From Carnobacterium maltaromaticum DSM 20342 (GTDB lineage Bacteria; Bacillota; Bacilli; Lactobacillales; Carnobacteriaceae), in NCBI RefSeq assembly GCF_000744945.1, contig NZ_JQMX01000001.1, positions 2,604,001-2,668,000 on the forward strand: 64,000 nt of DNA, in the 5' to 3' direction. The notes beneath the pieces are model-generated. The model was not told the origin of the DNA. It ran no database searches and saw only the letters and a list, made by a program, of their open reading frames with translations. Numbering within the stretch: the stretch's first letter is position 1; the number at the start of each line of letters is the position of its first letter. A program made the translations under genes and the position numbers. Of the stretch, positions 28,958 through 37,226 are shown one piece after another.

Positions 28958-29275
28958 TTAAATATTTACTTTTTGAATAGTAGTAATTGCAGATGTTTTT
29001 AGATGGATAGGTTGATTTTGTTCAAACTTCTCATTTAAGAAGGCATAAACATGATCATGATATTCTAGTCTGTCAATTGGATCATGCCGCTTTACAGAAA
29101 TGAAAGAATATTTAGCTAATCCATTCAATAAGTCGAAGTAATAGTCATTTCCCCAAGAGTAGGCATTTCGAGATATTTCGCTTTGAGGTAGTTCATTTGA
29201 GAAATAAAGTTCGTCAAATCCATCTACTTCAATATTGCTGCCATCAGAGACACATATTGATAAAACGATTTCCAT
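28958..29275 (-). CDS. Reverse-strand phage gene (moron candidate), unknown function
   Basis: 105 residues, not recognised. No signal or membrane segment. It runs against the early operon and has its own divergent promoter region at 29300-29345, which is duplicated before the second reverse gene at 30014. GGTGGTG lies before the ATG. These features mark an independently expressed cargo gene. Confidence 0.7.
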   Translation of the reverse strand: MEIVLSICVSDGSNIEVDGFDELYFSNELPQSEISRNAYSWGNDYYFDLLNGLAKYSFISVKRHDPIDRLEYHDHVYAFLNEKFEQNQPIHLKTSAITTIQKVNI

Positions 29276-29299
29276 AGTTTCACCACCTTGTTAATTATT

Positions 29300-29325
29300 C
29301 AGCAAAGGGATTGCTGGTAATATAA
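29300..29325. repeat. Duplicated divergent promoter region, copy 1
   Basis: TTCAGCA then TTGCTGGTAATATAAGTATA and CAAT match 30287-30313 (TTCAGCA, TTGCTAATAATATAAGTATA, CAAT) with few changes. In each case it lies between a leftward gene and a rightward gene. TATACTTATATTA on the complement gives possible -10 boxes for the leftward gene. Confidence 0.6.
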
Positions 29326-29380
29326 GTATAGCAATAAAGTTTAATAGGCGCTATATACGAAATATCAAGGAGGAAAACAA

Positions 29381-29749
29381 ATGGCAGAAAACAAGAAAAA
29401 CGGGAATGGATTAGATTGGGAAAGACAGAACTGTAATTGTATGCATAACGAAAGAATTCCGGTGAAAATAGAGTGGGATAAAAATTGGTTATACCAAGTA
29501 GCTATTGAATTTCTCGAAAAATTCTATAATAAAAAGTTAGAAAAAGAATGGTTAACAATGGAAGATATGGAATACATTACCGGATTTAGTAGTAAGTGGA
29601 TAGTCAGTAATATATGTCGAGATCCAAGAGTTATCGAAGGTGATTTGGCACGTAGGATGGGTGAAGGTGTAAGAGCACCTTGGAGATTTGAAAATCAAGG
29701 AATACGTGAATTTTTAAAAAAATATTTTAAGGAAATGAGTAAAATATAA
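29381..29749 (+). CDS. DUF771-type phage protein
   Basis: 122 residues. The C-terminal part (EWLTMEDMEYITGFSSKWIVSNI ...) has the pattern of the DUF771 phage family, probably a helix-turn-helix. AAGGAGG lies 8 bases before the ATG. Confidence 0.65.
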   Translation: MAENKKNGNGLDWERQNCNCMHNERIPVKIEWDKNWLYQVAIEFLEKFYNKKLEKEWLTMEDMEYITGFSSKWIVSNICRDPRVIEGDLARRMGEGVRAPWRFENQGIREFLKKYFKEMSKI

Positions 29750-29776
29750 GAAAAAATTGCTTTGAGACTGGCAGGA

Positions 29777-29823
29777 ACAATATTTACAAAAGTAACTAAC
29801 ATAACTACTAATACAAAGGAGCT
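29777..29823 (+). repeat. Duplicated leader sequence B
   Basis: Second copy of the leader at 28693. The differences are a two-base insertion after AATATTTACA, one C/T change and one extra A before GGAG. Confidence 0.6.
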
Positions 29824-29829
29824 GTAAAG

Positions 29830-30009
29830 ATGAAAAGATTAATGACAGAAGAACAAGAAACGGAATTTGTTGCATTGGTAATAGCAGAAGTAAAATCGAA
29901 ACGGATGACAATTACAAATATAAAAGAAGCAATGGAAGAAGTTTATCAACATATAGAAAATAATGCGACATTAGAAAAAAGTTGCCATTTAACTGACAAC
30001 TTTCTTTGA
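29830..30009 (+). CDS. Small early phage protein
   Basis: 59 residues (MKRLMTEEQETEFVAL...), helical, unknown function. It starts 6 bases after the leader repeat. Similar size and helix pattern to the product at 28743, so the leader plus gene may be an old duplication. Confidence 0.6.
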   Translation: MKRLMTEEQETEFVALVIAEVKSKRMTITNIKEAMEEVYQHIENNATLEKSCHLTDNFL

Positions 30010-30013
30010 TCAA

Positions 30014-30250
30014 TTAATAAAATTTATAGCTATATGCGCTACCGTTTACTATTAAATAATATCTTCCGGTACCAGATACAGTAATATTTACTGGGGTTTG
30101 AGAGTAATTCCCACCATGGTAAGAAAATTTAGATCCTGCTTTCATCTTTCTATAGTTGTTGCTATCAACTAGGAAAACATTTGCAGTATTTTTCAACTCA
30201 ACTCGTACTGATAATTTACCAGTACTATCGCAATAGGGTATTTGAACCAT
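30014..30250 (-). CDS. DUF1883 family protein, reverse-strand moron
   Basis: 78 residues covering one complete DUF1883 domain: the family pattern TANVFLVDSNNYRKMKAG, YHGG, TPVNITV and GRYYLIV is clear. DUF1883 is a small beta-sandwich domain that in some bacteria is fused to TIR domains. A free-standing phage copy with its own divergent promoter suggests an independently expressed cargo, perhaps a counter-defence or exclusion protein; this is inference. ATG at 30250 has GAGGTG 6 bases upstream; a GTG at 30259 is the alternative. Confidence 0.8.
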   Translation of the reverse strand: MVQIPYCDSTGKLSVRVELKNTANVFLVDSNNYRKMKAGSKFSYHGGNYSQTPVNITVSGTGRYYLIVNGSAYSYKFY

Positions 30251-30286
30251 TTTTATCACCTCGTTTTTACTTTATTTCAGCAGACC

Positions 30287-30313
30287 ACTTGCTAATAATA
30301 TAAGTATATCAAT
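30287..30313. repeat. Duplicated divergent promoter region, copy 2
   Basis: Second copy of the region at 29300-29325, again between a leftward moron and a rightward early gene. Confidence 0.6.
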
Positions 30314-30360
30314 TTTATAGTATAGGTGCTACCAACAATTTAAATTATGGAGGAAAGTAA

Positions 30361-31071
30361 ATGAACGAATTAATTAAAGTAACAACAAATGAAAATGGAG
30401 AGCAACTAACAAGCGGTCGTGATTTACACAGATTCCTTGAAGTAGCTACAGAATATAAAGACTGGTTTCCTAGAATGGTTAGATACGGATTTGTTGAAGG
30501 TGTAGACTTTAGCGCAATTTTGAGCGAAAGCACTGGAGGACGTCCTAAACAAGATCATGCTTTAATTTTAGATATGGCCAAAGAGATTTCTATGATTCAA
30601 CGAAGCGAAAAAGGGAAACAAGCTCGTCAATATTTCATCAAAGTTGAAAAAGAATATAAACAATTTAAATTGCCAGCTGACCCAATGGAAGTTTTAGCCT
30701 TAACATTTGAAGCTCAAAAGCAGACGAATAAAAATCTTGAAGCAGTAAAAATTGACGTGGATATGTTGAAAAATGAAATTGATCTATCTAGGAATCAAAA
30801 AGCACAATTATCCAGAGCGGTTCGATTTAACTGTATGAAAGCAGTAGGTGGAAAGAAAGCAAGAGCATATACACTATATTATCGAGTAGCAATTTCCGAA
30901 CACTGGAAAGAAATTAAAGATTACTTTGAAGTTGCAGCTTATGAAGAAATACCGAAGCTTCAGTTTAATGATGCAATGGAGTTAGTTGGTATGTGGCATC
31001 CGTCAGCAGAATTAGCGTTGAAAATTAAGAAAGCTAATACTCAAACAGAATTATTTGATGAAGTAGTCTAA
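30361..31071 (+). CDS. Phage antirepressor (AntA/AntB plus ORF6C domains)
   Basis: 236 residues. N-terminal AntA/AntB domain (LTSGRDLHRFLEVATEYKDW, with FSAIL), a central helical linker, and a C-terminal ORF6C-type domain (about residues 115-230). Such proteins antagonise phage repressors. As CI here has no peptidase domain, an antirepressor route to induction is plausible. TGGAGG lies before the ATG. Confidence 0.85.
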   Translation: MNELIKVTTNENGEQLTSGRDLHRFLEVATEYKDWFPRMVRYGFVEGVDFSAILSESTGGRPKQDHALILDMAKEISMIQRSEKGKQARQYFIKVEKEYKQFKLPADPMEVLALTFEAQKQTNKNLEAVKIDVDMLKNEIDLSRNQKAQLSRAVRFNCMKAVGGKKARAYTLYYRVAISEHWKEIKDYFEVAAYEEIPKLQFNDAMELVGMWHPSAELALKIKKANTQTELFDEVV

Positions 31072-31084
31072 GGAGGAATGACTT

Positions 31085-31210
31085 ATGACTGACAAAGTAA
31101 ATGATTATTTTGGTACAGATGATAAAGAAACTGCAATTTGGTTTTTTGGTGGGTTGGGATTTACTATTTTATGCGGTGTAATTGTAATTATTGTTTCGGT
31201 GGTGATTTAG
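31085..31210 (+). CDS. Tiny membrane protein
   Basis: 41 residues with one C-terminal transmembrane helix (GLGFTILCGVIVIIVSVVI). AGGAGG lies 9 bases before the ATG. The stop overlaps the start of the next gene (TAGTG). Confidence 0.65.
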   Translation: MTDKVNDYFGTDDKETAIWFFGGLGFTILCGVIVIIVSVVI

Positions 31211-31380
31211 TGATCAGTAGCGAACAAAAGTACGAGGAACGAATGGAGTATTATTTCAAGAAATTAAGTGAGTTAGTGAAACATACAAACGACTGGTCAG
31301 CTGCTAGAATCAAAAAACGCAGCAGACGGTTAAAGAACTATAAAGAAGCTACCGAAGCAAGACGAGTAATTAAAAAATGA
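31210..31380 (+). CDS. Small basic phage protein
   Basis: 56 residues, Lys/Arg-rich, starting at GTG that overlaps the previous stop. Probably nucleic-acid binding or structural; not recognised. Confidence 0.6.
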   Translation: MISSEQKYEERMEYYFKKLSELVKHTNDWSAARIKKRSRRLKNYKEATEARRVIKK

Positions 31381-31431
31381 AGTTATTTGAGTATAAAACA
31401 AGTAGCTTCTTTATTTACGCAAAATACAGAC

Positions 31432-31492
31432 AAAAAAAGTCACTAGCGACTGGAATCGTTAGTGACAGGTAGAAATGTTTAATTAAATCGGT
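31432..31492 (-). ncRNA. Candidate antisense RNA in the leader of the phage Rep gene
   Basis: On the minus strand an extended -10 box TGGTATAAT (complement of 31499-31507) is followed after about 35 bases by an intrinsic terminator: GTCACTAACGA / TCGCTAGTGAC (31439-31466) then T7 (31432-31438). No protein fits between them, so the unit would make a ~60-nt RNA. It is antisense to the region just upstream of the HUH Rep gene, the position of copy-control RNAs in plasmids. The -35 box is weak. Confidence 0.55.
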
Positions 31493-31617
31493 ACATTAAT
31501 TATACCATTTCAAGCCTAATAAATCTAGTCAAAACGCTAGTATTAAGGGCGTATAGTGAGCTTGTATAGGATAGTAACATTCTTACGAAACTATAAAAAG
31601 TGGAGGGTGTAAGTCAA

Positions 31618-32436
31618 ATGTTCATGAGAGAGAAACAAATTAAATGTGGCAAGAATTATATGGAAGTAGATATCATCCCAGGAATAGGGAGGGCAATAAA
31701 ACTAAAACAAGGTGAAAAGAAAAGAAAAGAAAAATTAATAAGACCAAGCCAAGTAAATTTAAATGAAAAAAATAGTAAAAGATATATGAAGCTGCTAGCA
31801 CATGGTAATTTTACAAGAAAAGATTTGGCTTTAGTGTGCACTTACAATGTGAATTATGCGCCAAAGACAATTGAAGAGGCAGAAAAAGAAATAAGAAATT
31901 ATCTAAGACGTGTGGCATATGAAATGAAAAAGCAAGGTGTTGGTCCACTTAAATATATTTTAGTCACAGAATTTAAAGAGGATGAAGAAGGAAATTTTGT
32001 AATTAAACCTCACCACCATCTTATTATCAATGGTGGTTTAGACAGGGATAAACTGGAAAGTTTGTGGTCAAAAAAAATAAAAGGTCAGCCAAAAGAACAA
32101 ATGGGTTGGATCAATGCAAAAAGACTACAGTTCGATGGTAATGGAAACGGCATAGAGGGTTTAGTTAAATACATGAATAAGCCTTATAAGAAAAAAAGTT
32201 GGTCAAGTAGTAGAAATTTAAAACGTCCAGAAACGACACCAGATGATCGTAGATATAAAAAACGCAAAATAGACCAGTTAGCAGTATCTAATGATTTAGG
32301 AGAAGAATTCTTCTCTAAAAAATATCCAAATTATGACATTGTATCAATTGTTCCTAAGTTTAATAAGCATACAGATAGGTGGCATGTATATCTGAAAATG
32401 TGGAAAAAGGATAGGAAGAAAAAGTATTATGGTTAA
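31618..32436 (+). CDS. HUH-type replication protein (rolling-circle Rep, G2P-like)
   Basis: 272 residues. The metal-binding HUH motif is PHHHLIING at about residues 131-139. A tyrosine motif KYMNKPY follows near residue 190. This pattern belongs to the rolling-circle replication-associated family related to inovirus gene II protein. Basic C-terminus. GGAGGGTG lies 8 bases before the ATG. It starts the replication block with pcfK/pcfJ-like genes and is preceded by the candidate antisense RNA. Whether it nicks a phage origin is not shown. Confidence 0.8.
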   Translation: MFMREKQIKCGKNYMEVDIIPGIGRAIKLKQGEKKRKEKLIRPSQVNLNEKNSKRYMKLLAHGNFTRKDLALVCTYNVNYAPKTIEEAEKEIRNYLRRVAYEMKKQGVGPLKYILVTEFKEDEEGNFVIKPHHHLIINGGLDRDKLESLWSKKIKGQPKEQMGWINAKRLQFDGNGNGIEGLVKYMNKPYKKKSWSSSRNLKRPETTPDDRRYKKRKIDQLAVSNDLGEEFFSKKYPNYDIVSIVPKFNKHTDRWHVYLKMWKKDRKKKYYG

Positions 32437-32464
32437 AAAATGAAATACAGGGAAGGTGTTCTGG

Positions 32465-32851
32465 ATGATGAAAAGAAAAAGTGAAATTGAAGGATTGTTA
32501 ACAAGATTAGATAAACAAAATGAAAGAAGTTTTAATTTCTTTGAATCAAAAAACATCCAAGTTAGGAATTTAAAAGGTAGCTTTGCTTTTAGGGAAATGA
32601 TGACTGGAGCAATTTATAGTGCGCTCCAGCATTACGGGAATGCAGTATTCATTATGTGGATTACAGGAATTTACGAGGTGAAGAGCGAAGTATGTTCGTA
32701 TGAGTATGTTCAAGAAAAAATAGATAGTGGAAAATGGGAACTCATGGTTAATTTACAAACAGTTACTGCTACAGATGAATTTTTCCGAGGGGAAGCTAAA
32801 AAACTTGCTAAAGAAAATATGGAATTAAGGCATAAGGAGGGAGAGAAATGA
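32465..32851 (+). CDS. Hypothetical phage protein between Rep and PcfK
   Basis: 128 residues, not recognised; soluble, mixed alpha/beta. GGAAGG lies 8 bases before the ATG, with another ATG 3 bases on. It overlaps the next gene by 4 bases (ATGA), showing coupling. Confidence 0.65.
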   Translation: MMKRKSEIEGLLTRLDKQNERSFNFFESKNIQVRNLKGSFAFREMMTGAIYSALQHYGNAVFIMWITGIYEVKSEVCSYEYVQEKIDSGKWELMVNLQTVTATDEFFRGEAKKLAKENMELRHKEGEK

Positions 32852-33321
32852 ATGAGTTGAAAATGAAAGCAGCGGAAAAAATGCTTATTGAAATGAATGA
32901 GAAACATTCCGGAGCTGAAGATGCTATTCATAATTGGTTATGTGATCAGGAAGATGAACTTTTATTTGAAGGGATTCTAAAAGTAGATAGAAGTATAAAA
33001 GGAGCGGTTAAATATTGTACTAACCAAGCTTCAAAACAAAAAGTTGGAAGTGTGGCCATGATCGATAATGAAACAGTTTTTAGTTGGGTGAAGAAATACT
33101 TTGTTACAAAAAAAGCACCTAAAAGTTCAGAAAAAATTACTGCAGAAGTTGTCAGTTCGGAATCCATCCCAAAAATGGAAAAGGAAGAGAAGAAAATATT
33201 TAGTGATAAAGTTTCATCTATCGCAAATAAGAGAGCTGGTACAACGAAAGAAGTTAAATCAAAAGTTGAAAAAACTAATTATGTTAGTGGAGAGCAATTG
33301 AGTTTGCTGGATATGCTATGA
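32848..33321 (+). CDS. PcfK-like protein
   Basis: 157 residues. The N-terminal ~85 residues (AAEKMLIEMNEKHSGAEDAIHNWL ... AVKYCTNQA) match the PcfK family named from conjugative plasmid pCF10. The C-terminus is Lys-rich and ends EQLSLLDML, a sequence that resembles sliding-clamp binding motifs (QLSLLDM). Coupled to PcfJ by an ATGA overlap. Confidence 0.78.
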   Translation: MNELKMKAAEKMLIEMNEKHSGAEDAIHNWLCDQEDELLFEGILKVDRSIKGAVKYCTNQASKQKVGSVAMIDNETVFSWVKKYFVTKKAPKSSEKITAEVVSSESIPKMEKEEKKIFSDKVSSIANKRAGTTKEVKSKVEKTNYVSGEQLSLLDML

Positions 33322-34679
33322 GAGAAGCTAAAAGTTACATTACCAATAGATTGAAGCCAAATAAGTCATTTTTTGATTGGTGTTTATCCCAAATACCAGT
33401 TTACAAGTGGGAAAACAAAGAAAAAATGATTTTATCTTCAGAACGACAAGGAAGCAAAGTCATTGAAAAAAGATTAACTAAAGTATCTAATTTAGATTTT
33501 AATGCGGGCTTTTACCCTTTTACAATTGTTTTGGTTACTGCAAAAAGAATTGAGATCCAAACGTATTGTTATTGGGTCCAAATTATAAATGGAAAAGAAT
33601 CGATAGAAACTGAATTAACCAATTTAGAATTGTTGGCCAATGATCAACATATCCAAATCGGACATTATTCATATATGAATGAATATGGTTTCGGTCTAGT
33701 AAGCATTGGAATAATGGGTGGTAAGTACACTGGAACAAGGCTCTATAAGAATAAATGGGAAGAACGGGTTCAAACTATTTCTGAACTTAGATATTTAAAT
33801 CTTAGTGAAGTGGAATATATGAGTTTTGGGGATTTGCCACATTTATACAAATTTAAGTTTGAAATAGAATACCTTCAAAAAATACGTGCGACAACTATTG
33901 CAAGAGAAGTTGCTAACAACTGTCAGATAGACTTTAGAACAATTACTAAGAAGTGGCTGCGAGTAAATAAACAGTTGCTAAAAAATAATCAAGATCCATT
34001 TTATGTGTTTGAACTAAAAAGACGAGTGCTTGAACGAGGTGGGAAAGTCGTACCTGGTATTGAAGAATATATGAACTACCGAGATATAAATAGTATTTCG
34101 AAATGTGTAGGAATCGTTAGTTTTCAGAATTGGGTCATTAAAAATAAAGTAGACATGCAGTTTTATAGAGATTATTTAGGCATGTTGAAAGACTTGAATA
34201 TCAAAGCAGATGATCAGAATTTAGTAAAACCTAAAGATTTAAAAAAAGCTCATGACAATGTTGTTAAGTTAATGAACGAAATGAATGTTGCTCGAGGAGA
34301 TGCTGATATTGGAAAACGACTTAAAAGCACGATGAAGCTTGAAAAGGATATTGATGATTATGTTTTTCTTGTTCCAAAAAGTTTGAATGAATTGATTGTT
34401 GAAGGTAAGAGTTTGCATCACTGTGTAGGTAGTAGCACTTATGTAGAAGGGCATAGAAAAGGCCAGACTACTATTGTTTTTGTTAGAGAAAAAGAATATC
34501 CGAATACACCATTTTTCACTTTGGAGTTCAAGAATGGCCAAATAAACCAATTACGTGGTAAACACAATAAAGCAGCTTCAAAAGAAGTTAAGCAAGCCAC
34601 TGAAAGATGGTTAGAATGGACGAATAAAAATAGAAGAACGGCCAAAAAAAGAAGTACTCGAAAAACTGAATTTGTTTAA
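33318..34679 (+). CDS. PcfJ-like protein
   Basis: 453 residues. The C-terminal PcfJ domain contains GKSLHHCVGSS, TIVFVRE and QLRGKHNKAA, the family signature (His/Cys-rich). The function is unknown. In plasmids PcfK and PcfJ are encoded next to each other, and the same pairing is kept here beside an HUH Rep, so a whole plasmid-like module seems to have been captured by the phage. Confidence 0.8.
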   Translation: MREAKSYITNRLKPNKSFFDWCLSQIPVYKWENKEKMILSSERQGSKVIEKRLTKVSNLDFNAGFYPFTIVLVTAKRIEIQTYCYWVQIINGKESIETELTNLELLANDQHIQIGHYSYMNEYGFGLVSIGIMGGKYTGTRLYKNKWEERVQTISELRYLNLSEVEYMSFGDLPHLYKFKFEIEYLQKIRATTIAREVANNCQIDFRTITKKWLRVNKQLLKNNQDPFYVFELKRRVLERGGKVVPGIEEYMNYRDINSISKCVGIVSFQNWVIKNKVDMQFYRDYLGMLKDLNIKADDQNLVKPKDLKKAHDNVVKLMNEMNVARGDADIGKRLKSTMKLEKDIDDYVFLVPKSLNELIVEGKSLHHCVGSSTYVEGHRKGQTTIVFVREKEYPNTPFFTLEFKNGQINQLRGKHNKAASKEVKQATERWLEWTNKNRRTAKKRSTRKTEFV

Positions 34680-34714
34680 TTAGTTAAAAATATAAATAGA
34701 ATGGGAGAAAAAAC

Positions 34715-35152
34715 ATGAAAAATATTAGATTAGAAATTTCAGATTTAGCAAATGGCGGTATTCAAGAAAAGGTTGATTACGAATTAAAAGAAGTAATTGA
34801 AAACCTACTTGATTTAAATACTGATCCAGGTGCAAAAAGAAAAATCACTGTCGAGATCACAATGACAACAAACGATAAGAGAGACGTTGTTGACATGGTG
34901 GTACAAGCTAAATCCAAATTAGCGATGCAAAATTCAGTTTCAACCACAGTTTTAGTCGGACGTGACATGGATACAGGGGCAATCCAAGCAGCTGAGTTAG
35001 TCAGCCTAGTACCAGGACAAACATTTTTAGATCCAAATGATGATTTCAAACAAAAGACGGACATAGGAACGTCAATTGATGAAATAGAAAAAACAGAACA
35101 GGCAGAAACGCCAGTTCTTGATTTTCAAAAGAAACAACAAAATAATGCCTAA
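34715..35152 (+). CDS. Conserved phage protein next to DUF2303
   Basis: 145 residues, function not known to me. Acidic C-terminus. It regularly precedes a DUF2303 gene in Gram-positive phages. GGGAG lies upstream of the ATG. Confidence 0.65.
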   Translation: MKNIRLEISDLANGGIQEKVDYELKEVIENLLDLNTDPGAKRKITVEITMTTNDKRDVVDMVVQAKSKLAMQNSVSTTVLVGRDMDTGAIQAAELVSLVPGQTFLDPNDDFKQKTDIGTSIDEIEKTEQAETPVLDFQKKQQNNA

Positions 35153-35175
35153 TAAGGCCAATGGAGGAATGTAAG

Positions 35176-35910
35176 ATGACAGATTTAAAAGAAAGTTTAG
35201 AGTACGCAGTAGAGCTAGCGCTGGATGAAGAAAAGACGATTGAGGTTAACGAAAAGGTATATTATGACCGAAACAAGTATGACTTAACAGAATTGGATAA
35301 AAAGAAATATGCTGAGACATTAACTGTAAATACATTGCAAGGAGTTATTGATTTCATTAAAGCGAAATTTGATCGTGATGGGGACCGGTTAGTCTTACAT
35401 GTTAAAAATCCGACTACAGTTAAAGTTTTATCACAGTTAGATGAAAATGGACAGCGTGAAAATATTTTAACAGCTGTAGTTGATTTGCCAGTTTATCCGT
35501 TCGGAAGATTTTTAAAACCAAGTGATTTTATTATTCAATTGCAATCAATATTTCAACGTAATGATGATGCAAAAGCGTTACTGGAATTTACAGGTGCAAT
35601 AAAAATTGATAATGGGATTGAGTTAAACGATAACGGAGTCAGTCAGACGACAATTGTTAAATCGGGAGCTGCTACAGTAGCAAGTGCAAAAGTTCCAAGC
35701 CCAGCGACATTGCAACCATACAGAACATTTTTAGAAGTACCACAGCCAGAAAGTGCTTTTATATTTAGATTAGATGATGAAGGCAGATGCGCTTTATTTG
35801 AAGCTGATGGAGGACTTTGGAAAAATGAAGCAATTTTAAATGTGCGTAAATATTTAGAAGTAGCATTCAAACAAGAAATTGAAGATAGCCAAATTAATAT
35901 TATAGCGTAA
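35176..35910 (+). CDS. DUF2303 family phage protein
   Basis: 244 residues. The sequence from ADRDG-like KFDRDGDRLVLHV through YPFGRFLKPSDFIIQLQS to the C-terminus fits DUF2303, a family common in phage replication regions with no known function. ATG at 35176 has GGAGG upstream. Confidence 0.78.
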   Translation: MTDLKESLEYAVELALDEEKTIEVNEKVYYDRNKYDLTELDKKKYAETLTVNTLQGVIDFIKAKFDRDGDRLVLHVKNPTTVKVLSQLDENGQRENILTAVVDLPVYPFGRFLKPSDFIIQLQSIFQRNDDAKALLEFTGAIKIDNGIELNDNGVSQTTIVKSGAATVASAKVPSPATLQPYRTFLEVPQPESAFIFRLDDEGRCALFEADGGLWKNEAILNVRKYLEVAFKQEIEDSQINIIA

Positions 35911-35914
35911 CGAT

Positions 35915-35933
35915 AAGGGGCTTCATGCCCCTT
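35915..35933 (+). terminator. Intercistronic hairpin
   Basis: AAGGGGC-TTCAT-GCCCCTT, 7 bp, followed by TGATTCT. A weak terminator or processing site. Confidence 0.5.
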
Positions 35934-35961
35934 TGATTCTATTCAATTAGGAGGATGCCAG

Positions 35962-36243
35962 ATGGAATTAGTATTAGGAAAAGTATATTACATTGAATTT
36001 GAGAAAAAAGAGCCGTCGATCATTCGGTTAGTTGCACAAGATTTTTATAATCTATATGGAGCTGCTACAGATGACAAAGGAAAAGCATTTGATGCAGAAG
36101 CAGTTATTGACAGAGAAGGAATAAAAAATATATTTCTTGCACATCTGGGTTTTTTAACAATTCTCAGCGTAGCAGAACAAGAGTATAAAAAAACAAAGAG
36201 AACAAGTCAAAATAAAATGAACAAATGGTTAGGCAAACGATAG
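35962..36243 (+). CDS. Hypothetical phage protein
   Basis: 93 residues, not recognised; charged Lys-rich C-terminus. AGGAGG lies 8 bases before the ATG. Confidence 0.65.
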   Translation: MELVLGKVYYIEFEKKEPSIIRLVAQDFYNLYGAATDDKGKAFDAEAVIDREGIKNIFLAHLGFLTILSVAEQEYKKTKRTSQNKMNKWLGKR

Positions 36244-36256
36244 GTTGTGATGCAAT

Positions 36257-37027
36257 TTGGAAAACAGTCTAGCTAAGGTTGTAAGTAAAAGAATATCTGA
36301 AAATGGAAAACAGCAATTAATAGTTGAACTAGATGATTCTATATCTGATCGTTCACTAAAAAGATTTTCTAGAGATGGAGAAGTGGTTGTAAATGTTGAA
36401 TTATTTGATAATCGCTATCTATCAGCACAACAAAATAAAACGATTCATGGCTTAATAAGAGAAATTCATAATCAATATGACGGAGGAAAAGGGGCATATA
36501 GTTATGCTCAAACAAAAGAGTTGATTAAGCAATCTTACAGAAATACGACAGGAATAGGAGAATTCAGTTTAAAAAAATGCAGCATGTCGTTTGCTAAAGA
36601 TTTTATAAGCTTTCTTCTGTTGTTGATCCATGAGCTAGGGATGCATACAACTAGACCAGGAAGGGAAATCACTGAAGATATTTCTTACTATGTATATCTA
36701 TGTTTAGTTAAAAGAAAATGCGTGATATGCGACAGGGTCGGCAGTGGCAATCAAGTTCATCATTATGACAGTATTGGCATGGGCCTTGACCGTAATCAGT
36801 TTGATCATACGAAAAGTAGAATGATGTGCCTTTGTTGGGTCCATCATACTGAAACCCATTTTATAGGGCTTGATACATTTTTTAATAAGTATCATGTAGC
36901 TGGAATAAAAGTTACTCAACAAGATTTAGATACAAACATTAAATATCCATACGAAGTTAAAAACAGGCAGTATGGACCAGAACAATTGGCTACTCAAAAT
37001 GTACCAGAAATATTCACAACAGGTTAG
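36257..37027 (+). CDS. Putative HNHc nuclease, phage replication region
   Basis: 256 residues. The C-terminal half has CVICD ... QVHHYD ... CWVHHTETH, zinc and HNH-type residues of the putative HNHc nuclease family. Such proteins lie in replication/recombination blocks of Gram-positive phages. It starts at TTG; the N-terminal MENSLAKVV supports this start. Confidence 0.75.
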   Translation: MENSLAKVVSKRISENGKQQLIVELDDSISDRSLKRFSRDGEVVVNVELFDNRYLSAQQNKTIHGLIREIHNQYDGGKGAYSYAQTKELIKQSYRNTTGIGEFSLKKCSMSFAKDFISFLLLLIHELGMHTTRPGREITEDISYYVYLCLVKRKCVICDRVGSGNQVHHYDSIGMGLDRNQFDHTKSRMMCLCWVHHTETHFIGLDTFFNKYHVAGIKVTQQDLDTNIKYPYEVKNRQYGPEQLATQNVPEIFTTG

Positions 37028-37040
37028 GAAGTGCAATAGG

Positions 37041-37226
37041 ATGAATCAAATTAAATGGCAAGGTAAGTCAAAAGCGCAGATGCACTCTTTTATTACCAGT
37101 AACGAAAGACGAGGTTATACCGTAACGAATAAAAAGAAGCACCAGAAAACATTTTATGTTGAAATGACTAAAATCCATGTAGAAATGGCTAAAATTGAGG
37201 GAGGTAACGACAAATGGAATTTGTAG
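37041..37226 (+). CDS. Small basic phage protein
   Basis: 61 residues, not recognised. The C-terminus contains two near repeats (VEMTKIHVEMAKI). It overlaps the next gene by 13 bases. Confidence 0.55.
   Translation: MNQIKWQGKSKAQMHSFITSNERRGYTVTNKKKHQKTFYVEMTKIHVEMAKIEGGNDKWNL

Noticed and set aside
31439..31466. Hairpin before Rep as a rolling-circle nick site
   Set aside because: The T7 run on the minus strand and the extended -10 box upstream fit a small RNA terminator better. An origin is still possible but not shown.
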